Shown here in pieces: positions 44,825-53,922 of a stretch of 64,000 nt of DNA. The stretch's first letter is position 1. Every line of letters starts with the position of its first letter. The notes under the pieces were generated by a model that was given only the letters and a program-made list of their open reading frames with translations, was not told the origin of the DNA and searched no databases. The stretch lies in assembly GCA_021780695.1 (NCBI GenBank), contig JAJXYD010000023.1, forward strand, positions 41,825 through 105,824. The letters are read 5' to 3'. The translations under genes were made by a program, and so were the position numbers. The DNA comes from Deltaproteobacteria bacterium. GTDB lineage: Bacteria; Desulfobacterota; Syntrophobacteria; Syntrophobacterales; Syntrophobacteraceae.

Positions 44825-46820
44825 AGAGGTCCCCTTTTGCCCAGCGGTCCACGGCCCCGGACCGGCGATCGAACAGGAGAGAGGGGACGACCCTTTTTGC
44901 GCAGTGAGAAGGCGGGCGCGAAACGAACAGGTCGTGTACGAGCAGGGAGGATAATATACCGATCAAGGCCATACTGTCGATTTCGCTAAGTTTTTTTGAA
45001 GACCGCAATTTGGAGGCAAGGCTTTTGACCCTAATCTTGTTAAACAGCCCCGCGCGGTCCAAGGAGGAATCCGAAAGGAGGTCTTCCCACATAACCCCGC
45101 TTAGCACCATCGGTGCAATGGGCGCCCTGTAGGGCTGTTTTGGCCGTTTAAGAATCTGCTCGGGCAAGATCTTTTTAAAGACCTGTTTTAGAATATATTT
45201 TTCGTTCAGGCCAAGCATCCTCAGGCCCGGAGGAATGCGGCAGGCGAACTCAACCAGGCGGTGGTCCAGAAAGGGCGGGCGGACTTCGAGGGAATGCGCC
45301 ATGGCAACCCGGTCCCCCTGGGAGGAGAGCAGATAGTTGCTCATAAACACGGACATCTCAATATATTGGGCTTTACTGACGACATCGAGCCTCTCGAAAC
45401 CGGGCGTAAGCCCTTCCCTCATCTCCTCGTAGCCGTTATAGGAGCCGATTAAATCCTTAAGAGGCTCGGAGAAGAAAAACTTTATCCTTGCGGTATTTTG
45501 CCACCTTACAAGATGGGAGTAGAGGGGATCGGAGGTCCGGTCCATGGATTTGGAAAAAAAGGCGGGCAGCATTCCTTTCAAGCGCTCGTCCTGGAAGACA
45601 TAGGGATAGAGTCTTGCAAGCAGAAGGGGACGCGATTTGGACTCGGGTCTTTTAGCCCAAAACGCACGAATCTTTGCTTCCTTGAAGATATTATAGCCGC
45701 AAAAAATCTCGTCGGCCCCCTCCCCTGTAAGCACCACCTTGTAGCCTTCCCGATGGACAAGATCGGAGAGCAGGAAAAGGGGAACGGGACTTGTTCTCAG
45801 CAGGGGCTTTTCGCAATGCAGGATAACGGAGGAAAAGCTATCGAGGAGGTCTCGGTTTTGAGCGACAAAAGAGGCATGGTCGGTTTGCAGGTGGGCTGCG
45901 ATTATATCCTGGAAGGGGCTTTCATCGAATCGATCCTCTTCGAACCTGATTGCGAAGGTCTTTAGTTCGTTATTAAAGCCTCTTTTTACAAGGGCTGTTA
46001 CAGCCGAGGAGTCGAGTCCTCCGCTGACATAGCAGCCCACTTTCACATCCGCTCTCAAACGGATCCTGACCGAATCGACAAGCAACTCCTCGAGCTTTTC
46101 ACACAACTGGCGTTCGGGCCATTTGAGCCATCCTTCCCGAGGAATGCACGGGATTTGCCAGTATCTCTTTATCGAAATGGCTTTGGAGTCGGCCGTGAGA
46201 AAATTGCCCGGCGGAATTTCAAAGATATCTTTAAAGGAGGTTCTCTCCTTTAGCGTTGTCCAGAAAGTAAAAATCTGGTCCATGGCTACGGGGTCGATTT
46301 GACGGGGTATTTCAGCCAGCGCCATCAGGGCCTTTATTTCCGAGGCAAAAAACAACCGTCCCTTGTGCAGGCAGTAGTGCAGAGGAATAATGCCCAACCT
46401 GTCTCTTGCCAGGAAAAGTTTATTTTTTCTGTTATTCCATATACCCAGAGCAAATTGCCCGTTCAAATCGGCCAGGAAGTTTTCCCCTTTTTCCTCGAAA
46501 AGGTGCAGGATAACCTCGGTATCGGTCGCGGTATAAAAGCGGTGTCCCCTTTTTAAGAGATCCCTTTTTAGCTCGAGATAATTGAAGATTTCTCCGTTGA
46601 AGACGATCCACAAGGTCTTGTCTTCATTATGGATGGGTTGGGCTCCATCGGAGAGGTCGATAATGGATAACCGGTTGTGGCCAAGTCCCAGGCTATCGTC
46701 CATGTATATGCCGGAGACGTCGGGACCGCGATGCAGCTGGGCCCCGAGCATGGCGCACACCTCGTCGGGCCGAGGGGGATTAGCTCCGCTCATTGCAAGA
46801 ATACCGGCTATTGCGCACAT
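44817..46820 (-). CDS. asnB: Glutamine-dependent asparagine synthetase family protein
   Basis: 667 residues. The class II glutaminase Cys is present (MCAIAG), with RGPDVSG and the Asn/Gly of FNGEIFNY. The synthetase loop is VSGGLDSSAVTAL with normal ATP-pyrophosphatase residues. Amidation of uronic acids by AsnB relatives is known in O-antigen loci, which fits here. It overlaps the ACP gene upstream by 13 bases and the FkbH-like gene downstream by 8. Compare the degenerate relative at 30700-32532. Confidence 0.88.
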   Translation of the reverse strand: MCAIAGILAMSGANPPRPDEVCAMLGAQLHRGPDVSGIYMDDSLGLGHNRLSIIDLSDGAQPIHNEDKTLWIVFNGEIFNYLELKRDLLKRGHRFYTATDTEVILHLFEEKGENFLADLNGQFALGIWNNRKNKLFLARDRLGIIPLHYCLHKGRLFFASEIKALMALAEIPRQIDPVAMDQIFTFWTTLKERTSFKDIFEIPPGNFLTADSKAISIKRYWQIPCIPREGWLKWPERQLCEKLEELLVDSVRIRLRADVKVGCYVSGGLDSSAVTALVKRGFNNELKTFAIRFEEDRFDESPFQDIIAAHLQTDHASFVAQNRDLLDSFSSVILHCEKPLLRTSPVPLFLLSDLVHREGYKVVLTGEGADEIFCGYNIFKEAKIRAFWAKRPESKSRPLLLARLYPYVFQDERLKGMLPAFFSKSMDRTSDPLYSHLVRWQNTARIKFFFSEPLKDLIGSYNGYEEMREGLTPGFERLDVVSKAQYIEMSVFMSNYLLSSQGDRVAMAHSLEVRPPFLDHRLVEFACRIPPGLRMLGLNEKYILKQVFKKILPEQILKRPKQPYRAPIAPMVLSGVMWEDLLSDSSLDRAGLFNKIRVKSLASKLRSSKKLSEIDSMALIGILSSLLVHDLFVSRPPSHCAKRVVPSLLFDRRSGAVDRWAKGDLYE

Positions 46821-47077
46821 AGGCTCGCCCCGTTACCGGCCTGTTTGGATTCGAGGTACCTGGAAATGTTTTTCAGGCTGTCGAGATTTTCCGGAATCAC
46901 TTCTTCATCTTCGACCCTGATAGTGAAGGTTTTTTCCAGGTACTCGATCAGTTCCAAAACACCCGTCGAGTCGATTATGCCGTTTTCCAGAAATGAGGCA
47001 TCATTGGAAATTCGGCTGTCGTCACCGAACAAAAAGTTTTCCACCACAAATCCACGCACCAGTTCAGTGAAGTTCAT
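46808..47077 (-). CDS. Acyl carrier protein, second copy
   Basis: 89 residues beginning MNFTELVRGFVVENFLFGDD. The phosphopantetheine serine is in GIIDSTGVLELI, a good DS motif, followed by an acidic helix and NLDSLKNISRYLE. It overlaps the GNAT stop as ATGA (47074-47077) and the asnB start by 13 bases, so the three are clearly one unit. Two distinct ACPs in one operon suggest two different acyl cargoes. Confidence 0.88.
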   Translation of the reverse strand: MNFTELVRGFVVENFLFGDDSRISNDASFLENGIIDSTGVLELIEYLEKTFTIRVEDEEVIPENLDSLKNISRYLESKQAGNGASLCAQ

Positions 47078-47829
47078 TCCGGCGATCTCCTTTTGACCGG
47101 GCAACCGCTTGGGGGAACCTGTCCGTAGCCGGAGGCGCCGGATAGTGGAGCCGTCCGCCCGAAGCTTGATATACGGCGTTCCTTAGGGGGCTCAGCCAGG
47201 ACCCTTCGAGTAAATCCGAGCAATCTATATTCGGGAACGACTCTTTTTATGTTGAAACCAAGGCGAATCAATTCATTTAAAGAGACGAACTTTTCGCAGC
47301 GCACATAGGAGCTCGCCTTTTTGTAGGCGAGCTTACCGCCCAGGTTCAACAGATGGATGGTTGCATACCCCAGCAAGCCAAGGCCTCTAAATTCAGGCAT
47401 TGTAAAGGCGTTTTCGACCATTATTTCATAGGGCGCGAGGGGTTTAAAAAAACGACTGTAAAAGGTTTTAAGCAAATCGTTTTCCTCGGGAAATACGATC
47501 CATTGGATATGGGCTATAGAGCCGGATTTATTTTTTACCGCGTAACAATTCTTAAAACCGTTTCTAAAAAACAGGACTCGGGCAAAAATTTCACGCAGGG
47601 ACTCTTTATTCATTAAGTGTGCGCGCTCCAGAATGTAATCCCAGTCTTTTTGCTCTATTGCGGAGATCGATAATTTCAGCCTGTGGGGGTTGGGAAGCGG
47701 AGCGGGCGAAAGAGTTTTTTCGAGCAGGAAGACATTGTTAAAGCTAAAGAGCCTGTCTCGCAAAAGGTCCGAGGTTCCCCTTAAACCCAGGCTTCGTACT
47801 ATCCGAGCGTACAAAGAGAAATCAACCAT
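47074..47829 (-). CDS. GNAT-family acyltransferase
   Basis: 251 residues. The acyl-CoA or acyl-ACP binding part is TMPEFRGLGLLGYATIHLLN near 150-165, with the following helices conserved (KFVSLNELIRLGFN). The C-terminal 35 residues look disordered. It begins the ACP operon, about 120 bases after the fusion gene, and is the likely enzyme to move an ACP-bound acyl group to an amino sugar. Confidence 0.72.
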   Translation of the reverse strand: MVDFSLYARIVRSLGLRGTSDLLRDRLFSFNNVFLLEKTLSPAPLPNPHRLKLSISAIEQKDWDYILERAHLMNKESLREIFARVLFFRNGFKNCYAVKNKSGSIAHIQWIVFPEENDLLKTFYSRFFKPLAPYEIMVENAFTMPEFRGLGLLGYATIHLLNLGGKLAYKKASSYVRCEKFVSLNELIRLGFNIKRVVPEYRLLGFTRRVLAEPPKERRISSFGRTAPLSGASGYGQVPPSGCPVKRRSPE

Positions 47830-47870
47830 TGAGGCCCCGTATCGCGGCCGGAAGCCGCTGCCAGAAAGGG

Positions 47871-47938
47871 GAACCGCAAAATCCAGCCGTAAGGTATCGC
47901 GATGCGTGAGGTGAAAAGCGATGTTTGGTTATTTATGC
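47871..47938 (+). repeat. 68-base intergenic repeat, copy 1
   Basis: Matches 54961-55028 at 58 of 68 positions, including an exact GATGCGTGAGGTGAAA core. It occupies most of the 122-base gap upstream of the ACP operon, so it might hold a shared regulatory element. Confidence 0.8.
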
Positions 47939-47951
47939 CTTTTTTAGCAAT

Positions 47952-50129
47952 TCATCCCTGCCCTTTTAGACTTCCGCCATGCCGGCCTTTATGCTGGTTC
48001 TTCGCCTTTACCGGATTGGGAGCCGAAAGTGCGTCGATCAGGTCCAGATACATTCCTTTATTGAGGTCCCAGGAAAAATTTTTCGCCATGACCAAGGCTT
48101 TGGCTGAAAGGGAGCGGCAAAAGGATTGGTCTTTTAGCATAAAAAGGAGCTTTTCGGCCAGGTCGCCCGGTTCCTGGGCTTTAAAGAATTGGACGACCTC
48201 GTCGTTAAAGTAGAAGCGATCGATGCACGTATCGGAAACCAGAACAGGGACCCCAAGGCTCATGAATTCGAGGATCTTGGTGCTGAACGCCTCGCCGCCG
48301 AAAGCGTCATTTCGTTTGGGCACGATTCCCAGGTCGGAATCGGCCATAGCCCTTGCGATATCATTTATGGGCACTCCGCTAAAAAATTTAACGCCTCCAT
48401 CCAGGCAAAGAATGTCGGCAAGGCGAAGAAGGTTACTTTTTTCGGCTCCCTCTCCATAGATGTGCAATTCAGCCTCGGGAATTTGCAGCGCTATTCGTGA
48501 AAAGGCGCGAATGGCTATATCCAATCCCTGGTGATAGTTAAGCGAGCCCGGGTACATGATGATTTTTTTGCCGTCGTTTCTTGTTTTTTCGCGCCGATAA
48601 AAGATAGAAGGATCAGGATAGTTCAAAATAACGCTGCACTTATTTGCGCTAACGGAGCGGCGGATAAGTTTTTTTTCCCAAAGATGGTTGGAGACGACAA
48701 CGTGATCGGAAAAGCGGGCAGAAAGCCTCTCGATTGCCACAAGCACCTTAAAGAGCATACCCTTAGGGCTAGCCCCAAACTTGCTCGCGTAAAATTCGGG
48801 AACAATGTCGTGAATATCCAAAATTATCTTTGAACCGGTAAGTTTTGGCACCAAGGTCACAAAGACTTCAAAATCAGGGATCGAGTGTACGTGAACCACA
48901 TCGTAGGGGGCTCTTAGATGGTTCTTCGTTATGAGTCTTGCCGAACGGAAGAAAAACTTGATAAGGCGCAGGAGGTAATCGATTTTACCTCTTTCATTCA
49001 AGATTCTTTCCTGGATCCTAAAAACCCGCACGCCGTTGATTACCTGATAGTCCGACTGCCCTGCCTGCCGAAGGGCTATAACGTCGACTTCGTCGCCTCT
49101 TTTTGCAAGCGTTTCGGCGTATCGTATGACCCGGTTGTCGGTTTCATAAAAGGAATAGGCGGGCATGCAAATTCTGAGGTTTGGGCGCGGATGGGACCCA
49201 GAGGGGAATTTGCCCCCCTTGTGTTTTTGCACCCAAAACCGGGCAATTTCTCTTGGCAAGGCATTCCAGAACTTCCCATGATACCTGGAGTTTACATAGT
49301 CGAGAAATTGGGCGTAATAGTGGGAAGGGTATTTTCCAAAGCCCGGCTTATTGCCGTTAAAGCTCATATAATCGGGATGAGTGATGATCAGCGCCATTCC
49401 CCCATGGTCGGCTATCCAGTCGAGCTTGTTTTTCCACGTACTAATGTCTTTTTCTTTCAAGAGGACAAAAAGGGTAAAGTCCTGCGCCAGGGTGTAGGGA
49501 AGCTCCACATAGCCCGCGCCGTTGTCGCCTCCATTTACGCAGAAGGGGAAAATCGTTCTAACGGAAGTGGCCTCGAGTTCGAAAGGATCCGTGTCAAAGG
49601 TGGAGGAGTCGTATTCGATGCCCAGCTCCTTTAGCCAGTCATGCCTGCAATACATGGCCGGGGCGCGAAACCCAACCGATTGCCACTCTTTCAAACGACG
49701 ATTGATCAGAATGGCCCTTTTTTCGAAAATGCGCCGGGTTTTAAAGTCCTTGCCGTCATGGTAGACCCCGTGAATTCCGACCTCGTGGCCCTTATCGGCC
49801 AAATATCTCCTAAGATCTATCGACACATTGTAGCCTTCGAGCACGAAATTAAAGCAAGAGCGAAATCCTCTGGCCATCTCGATGGAGACCACTTCGTGGC
49901 ATTTAGCGTGGCCCACCGCCGATTCGACGTCATGGGTGAGGACCAGGGCGAATTGTTTATTTCCGGGCCATCCTTCCCACGAGAGGGGCGGGCGGGCCGC
50001 CCCATCGTCTATAGGCCATTTGTTGCGCTCCAGCTTGCGCCTGGCGACAGCCACCCGCCGGCGCAACATTACCTGGATCGGCCTTGGGAGGAAGGGACGC
50101 ACATCGTAGTAGAGGTCTCTTAGATACAT
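47952..50129 (-). CDS. Fusion of NodB-type deacetylase and family 4 glycosyltransferase
   Basis: 725 residues. The N-terminal half (about 45-290) has LVLTHDVESA, VGIHGVYHDG, GFRAPAMYCRHDW and ALIITHPDYM as in polysaccharide deacetylases, without a signal peptide. The C-terminal half (about 310-690) is GT-B fold GT4: YDVVHVHSIPDFE, VVVSNHLWEKKLI, IIMYPGSLNYHQGLD and DLGIVPKRNDAFGGEAFSTKILEFMSLG-like carboxy motif. It may deacetylate and glycosylate one intermediate. ATG 50129 begins MYLRDLYYDVRPFLPRP; the frame is open to GTG 50171. Confidence 0.82.
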   Translation of the reverse strand: MYLRDLYYDVRPFLPRPIQVMLRRRVAVARRKLERNKWPIDDGAARPPLSWEGWPGNKQFALVLTHDVESAVGHAKCHEVVSIEMARGFRSCFNFVLEGYNVSIDLRRYLADKGHEVGIHGVYHDGKDFKTRRIFEKRAILINRRLKEWQSVGFRAPAMYCRHDWLKELGIEYDSSTFDTDPFELEATSVRTIFPFCVNGGDNGAGYVELPYTLAQDFTLFVLLKEKDISTWKNKLDWIADHGGMALIITHPDYMSFNGNKPGFGKYPSHYYAQFLDYVNSRYHGKFWNALPREIARFWVQKHKGGKFPSGSHPRPNLRICMPAYSFYETDNRVIRYAETLAKRGDEVDVIALRQAGQSDYQVINGVRVFRIQERILNERGKIDYLLRLIKFFFRSARLITKNHLRAPYDVVHVHSIPDFEVFVTLVPKLTGSKIILDIHDIVPEFYASKFGASPKGMLFKVLVAIERLSARFSDHVVVSNHLWEKKLIRRSVSANKCSVILNYPDPSIFYRREKTRNDGKKIIMYPGSLNYHQGLDIAIRAFSRIALQIPEAELHIYGEGAEKSNLLRLADILCLDGGVKFFSGVPINDIARAMADSDLGIVPKRNDAFGGEAFSTKILEFMSLGVPVLVSDTCIDRFYFNDEVVQFFKAQEPGDLAEKLLFMLKDQSFCRSLSAKALVMAKNFSWDLNKGMYLDLIDALSAPNPVKAKNQHKGRHGGSLKGQG

Positions 50130-50262
50130 GGCAAGGCCACCCGAAATGAGCTCAGAGCAATTTAAGGGCACTTAGCGGAAAGATCCGCAGGCAGTTAATG
50201 GGCTTCCGGCAGAAAGGATAGAGCAAAGCAGTTGGCGCCGGATTCTTTGTGGAGACAAATTT

Positions 50263-51492
50263 CTAAGTTGACATGAATCGAAAAATGATGTCCGAAATAT
50301 ATTCGATCTGGTCTTTTGTAAGGGTCGGCCCCATCGGGAGGGAAAGTATGCGCGCGGCGGCAGTTTCGGCCACGGGAAAGGAGCCGGGTCTAAAATTCAT
50401 TCCCCGGTAGCTTTTCTGCAGATGGAGCGGGAGCGGATAGTGCAGACCGGTGGTAACGCCATGGCGTTGCAGGTGGTTTTTAAGAGCATCTCTTCTCCGG
50501 GTGCGTATGACATAGAGATGAAAGACCGGCCGCAACCGGGGGCCTACATAGGGAAGCACAACACCGGGGGCCTTACCCAGAAGTCGGTCGTAGAGGGCGG
50601 CACACTCCCGCCGCTTTTGGTTCCATTGGTGCAGGTGCTTTAGTTTCACGCTTAGAATGCCTGCCTGAATCGCGTCAAGCCGGGAGTTGGAGCCTTCCAC
50701 GTCATGATAATATTTTCTGCTCTGGCCGTGATTGGCAAGCATGCCGACCCTTTCGGCGAGGGCTTTATCATTGGTAGTTACCGCTCCAGCCTCCCCGCAG
50801 GCGCCCAGGTTTTTCCCGGGATAGAAGCTGAAGGCGGCCGCATCACCAAAGGAACCCGCCGTTTTCCACGCCTTCTCACGCGTTGAAAAATATTGAGCTC
50901 CATGGGCCTGGCAGGCGTCTTCGATTACCAGCAGGCGGTATTTTCGAGCCAATTCCAAGAGGGGATCCATATCGGCTGGCTGTCCGTAGAGGTGTACCGG
51001 GATCAGCGCTCTCACCGGCCGTCCCTTCCCCCGGTGAATCAATCTTCCGGATTTATCAAAGGAGCAGCGCGTTTCGAGGTATTCGTTCAATTTTTGCGCA
51101 TCCATAGTAAGCGTTGTTTCAAGGACATCGACAAAATCGGTTATCGCGCCCACCTGGGAGATTGCCTCGGTTGTGGCGATAAAGGTGTTGGGAACGGTAA
51201 CCACAATATCTCCGGCGGATATACCCGCGGCCTTAAGGGCCAAACGAAGCCCATCGGTTCCGCTTCCAACGCCCGTGCAATAGAGGGTTCCGCAGAAGGC
51301 GGCAAATTCGTGCTGGAAAACTTCAACCATCTTGCCGCCGATAAAATCGGCGTTCCTTAGACTTCGGCGAAATACCGAAACCAGCTCCTCTTCGAGTTCC
51401 AGATGGGGGCGGACAAGATCAAGAAAGGGAATATCGGTACGTAGGGATTTAAAACCAAACTCCAGGTCGCAAGATCGAAGATCGATAGACAC
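50263..51492 (-). CDS. DegT/DnrJ/EryC1-type sugar aminotransferase
   Basis: PLP enzyme that puts an amino group on a keto-sugar nucleotide. GSGTDGLRLALKAAGI, HLYGQPADMDPL, VIEDACQAHGA and the PLP lysine in FSFYPGKNLGACGEAG are all present, and 409 residues is normal. I choose GTG 51492 because GGGGAGGG lies six bases upstream; the frame is open to 51561 and overlaps the upstream gene. Beside an NAD-dependent sugar oxidoreductase it suggests a 3-amino or 4-amino uronic or deoxy sugar. Confidence 0.88.
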   Translation of the reverse strand: MSIDLRSCDLEFGFKSLRTDIPFLDLVRPHLELEEELVSVFRRSLRNADFIGGKMVEVFQHEFAAFCGTLYCTGVGSGTDGLRLALKAAGISAGDIVVTVPNTFIATTEAISQVGAITDFVDVLETTLTMDAQKLNEYLETRCSFDKSGRLIHRGKGRPVRALIPVHLYGQPADMDPLLELARKYRLLVIEDACQAHGAQYFSTREKAWKTAGSFGDAAAFSFYPGKNLGACGEAGAVTTNDKALAERVGMLANHGQSRKYYHDVEGSNSRLDAIQAGILSVKLKHLHQWNQKRRECAALYDRLLGKAPGVVLPYVGPRLRPVFHLYVIRTRRRDALKNHLQRHGVTTGLHYPLPLHLQKSYRGMNFRPGSFPVAETAAARILSLPMGPTLTKDQIEYISDIIFRFMST

Positions 51493-51551
51493 GAAATTAC
51501 CCTCCCCTGTTTTTTGCCCAAGATTTAAGTCCATGGCAAGGGGCAAAAATT

Positions 51552-52553
51552 TTACATCCAAACGAGACCGCCTTTTTTTTTCAGCGATTTATCGGCGGCT
51601 TCGAGCATGCACACCACCATGTAGCCGTCCCAGCCATCGCTTATGGGTTTTACGCCGTTTTTTACGCACTCGACAAACTGCTGGGTTTCAAGCCTCAGAG
51701 CTTCGGTTTGATCCAGCCTGGGCGACCACATGTCACCGCTGCGGTAGCTTACGAGCAAGTCGTAGAGACCCTCGGAATTGCCAATCTCGACGCCCTTGTC
51801 GTAGACCTTGACCTTCTCGTCGGCATCGAGGTCGTTCCAAACCACCATCTTCTTTTCACCGCCAAGGAGGGTGGTCCTCACTTTAACGGGAGAAAGCCAG
51901 TTGACGTTAACATGGGCTATCACATCGTTTGGGAAATAGACGGTAACGTAGGCGACGTATTCCTGCTCGCAAAAGTGGTTGCCGCCGGTCGCCACGACAG
52001 CCTCGGGCTTTTTCCCGATCACGTAGTTCATTATTGAAATGTCGTGTGGGGCCAGATCCCATATAACGTTGACATCGTGTTGGAAAAGACCAAGATTTAC
52101 ACGGGTCGAATCGTAATAATAGAGCTGGCCCAATGTGCCGTCCTCGACCAGTTGTTTTATCTTCCGAACGGCCCCGGTGAAAAGGAAGGTGTGATCGACC
52201 ATTATCTTGAGTTTTTTTCGTTCGGCAATTTCGATCAACCTCAACGCCTGGTCGGAATTTGCGGTGAAAGGCTTTTCCACAAACACGTGTTTGCCGTTTT
52301 CGAGCGCCCTTCTGGCGAGGTCGAAATGGGTTGATACAGGCGTTATTACCGCAACCGCATCTATATCGCGGGCCTCGACAAGCTCCTGTAACTCGGCGGT
52401 CGTATCCACTCCGGGCAGAGAGCTTCGCGCGCGCTCACGAGCGGCCGGGTTTGCATCACAGATCCTTACGACACGGCATCCTTCGACCCTGTCGAAGTTT
52501 CTGGCGATGTTTGGTCCCCAATATCCATAGCCGACTATGCCAACCCGGACCAC
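51552..52553 (-). CDS. Gfo/Idh/MocA-family sugar oxidoreductase
   Basis: 333 residues with an N-terminal Rossmann fold (VGIVGYGYWGPNIARNF), the family EKP motif (HVFVEKPFTANSDQ) and the catalytic-region DLAPHDISI. Members such as WlbA/WbpB oxidise the 3-position of UDP-uronic acids before transamination, which matches the aminotransferase immediately downstream. That pairing is the basis for the inference; the exact nucleotide sugar is unknown. Confidence 0.87.
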   Translation of the reverse strand: MVRVGIVGYGYWGPNIARNFDRVEGCRVVRICDANPAARERARSSLPGVDTTAELQELVEARDIDAVAVITPVSTHFDLARRALENGKHVFVEKPFTANSDQALRLIEIAERKKLKIMVDHTFLFTGAVRKIKQLVEDGTLGQLYYYDSTRVNLGLFQHDVNVIWDLAPHDISIMNYVIGKKPEAVVATGGNHFCEQEYVAYVTVYFPNDVIAHVNVNWLSPVKVRTTLLGGEKKMVVWNDLDADEKVKVYDKGVEIGNSEGLYDLLVSYRSGDMWSPRLDQTEALRLETQQFVECVKNGVKPISDGWDGYMVVCMLEAADKSLKKKGGLVWM

Positions 52554-52624
52554 GGTCTTCTCCTTTGCAGCGAAATTCTTCCTTTAGAAGTCAATGCCGG
52601 CACTATTGGTTGGAGACCTTCCGA

Positions 52625-53767
52625 TCAGTATGCGCCCCTGGCGCTCAAGACAGCCAGAGGCGTCATGCAGATAAGCTTAAGATCGAGCCGGAGGCTCCAG
52701 TTCGTTATGTAGTCGATATCAAGGCGCACCATGTCGTCAAAGGTGTTTCTGCTCCTGCCCCGGACCTGCCATATACCTGTAATGCCCGGTTTCATTTCGA
52801 GCACTCTTCTCCAGTGCCACAGGTCATAATTTTCAACTTCATAGGGGATCGGCGGGCGAGGACCGACAAGGGACATATTGCCGGCAAGCACGTTTAAAAA
52901 CTGCGGGATTTCGTCCAGGCTCGATCTCCTAAGAAATCTTCCAAGGGGGGTAACGCGAAGATCCCCTCGAAGCTTAAAAACTCCCCTTTCGCGGCTCTGT
53001 CCGCCGCTACCGCGAGATCCCGCACGGATGAGGTTCCGGGTATACTCCACGTGAGGCGAGGGGTCGCTATCCACATACATCGAGCGGAATTTAAGGAAGG
53101 TAAAAATCTCGCCGTATTGCCCCACCCGCCTCTGACGAAATATCACCGGCCCTCTGGAGCTCAATTTGATCGCTGCGGCAATGAGGACAAAAAGCGGAAG
53201 AAAGAGCACAAGGGCTGCAAGGGAGCCGCAAATATCGATCGCTCTTTTTACAAGCATCCGGTTCATAAAAGACTTTTGCCTACCTCTTATATCCGGATAG
53301 ACCCTAAGGTCTCGGGCTGAAACTATCCGGCCTGGCTTTTCCGGGAAAAAGCAAAAACTGATATGGACCCTTTCAATTTCCTCCGAGTCCAGCTTCCAGG
53401 AAAGTTTTTTCCTGATTCTTCCGCCAATGGCTTCGCAGAGGGCATAGTCGTTACCACCCGATATTTCGGTAAATATTATACCGGCAACTTCATTTTGGGC
53501 GTACCATCCCAAAACGTCTATATCCCTTTTAACGGCCGAAAGGCATGAGAAGAGCTTTTCCCCGATATTGGAGCAAGGCTGGTTTTGGCCCCCATCGAGC
53601 GAAAGGAGCACCAGCAGAAAACGGTTCTTCGAGCGTTCCGATCTTTTACGCTCCAACTCCAGGATTCTACCGAAAGCCTGCTCACAGTATCCCAGCCCAT
53701 ATGCCGAGCAGGACTTATCGCATGCGAGCGGAAATTTTGCGGCCGCCGCCGCAGATACATCCTTCAT
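52625..53767 (-). CDS. Undecaprenyl-phosphate sugar phosphotransferase with degenerate GGDEF-like N terminus
   Basis: About 380 residues. The C-terminal half is a bacterial sugar transferase that starts repeat-unit synthesis: one membrane hairpin ([27 protein letters not shown]), then [33 protein letters not shown] and LVGPRPP. The first 150 residues resemble a diguanylate cyclase domain whose GGDEF signature has become AQNEV, so it cannot make c-di-GMP but may bind something related. ATG 53767 has GGAAAG upstream; the frame is open to 53866. Confidence 0.82.
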   Translation of the reverse strand: MKDVSAAAAAKFPLACDKSCSAYGLGYCEQAFGRILELERKRSERSKNRFLLVLLSLDGGQNQPCSNIGEKLFSCLSAVKRDIDVLGWYAQNEVAGIIFTEISGGNDYALCEAIGGRIRKKLSWKLDSEEIERVHISFCFFPEKPGRIVSARDLRVYPDIRGRQKSFMNRMLVKRAIDICGSLAALVLFLPLFVLIAAAIKLSSRGPVIFRQRRVGQYGEIFTFLKFRSMYVDSDPSPHVEYTRNLIRAGSRGSGGQSRERGVFKLRGDLRVTPLGRFLRRSSLDEIPQFLNVLAGNMSLVGPRPPIPYEVENYDLWHWRRVLEMKPGITGIWQVRGRSRNTFDDMVRLDIDYITNWSLRLDLKLICMTPLAVLSARGAY

Positions 53768-53922
53768 GATTGCTTTCCGATTATTGAGTTCAATAACCCG
53801 GCGTCTTCCCTCATCCCGGAAGATACCGGCGCGGAAGTGTCGCCAGGGCAACAGCGAGGGCGGCATCGCCAGCTTGCCGTGACCCCGCCGGAGGGCAGCT
53901 TGGGGAACGGCGCTCTTAAAAC

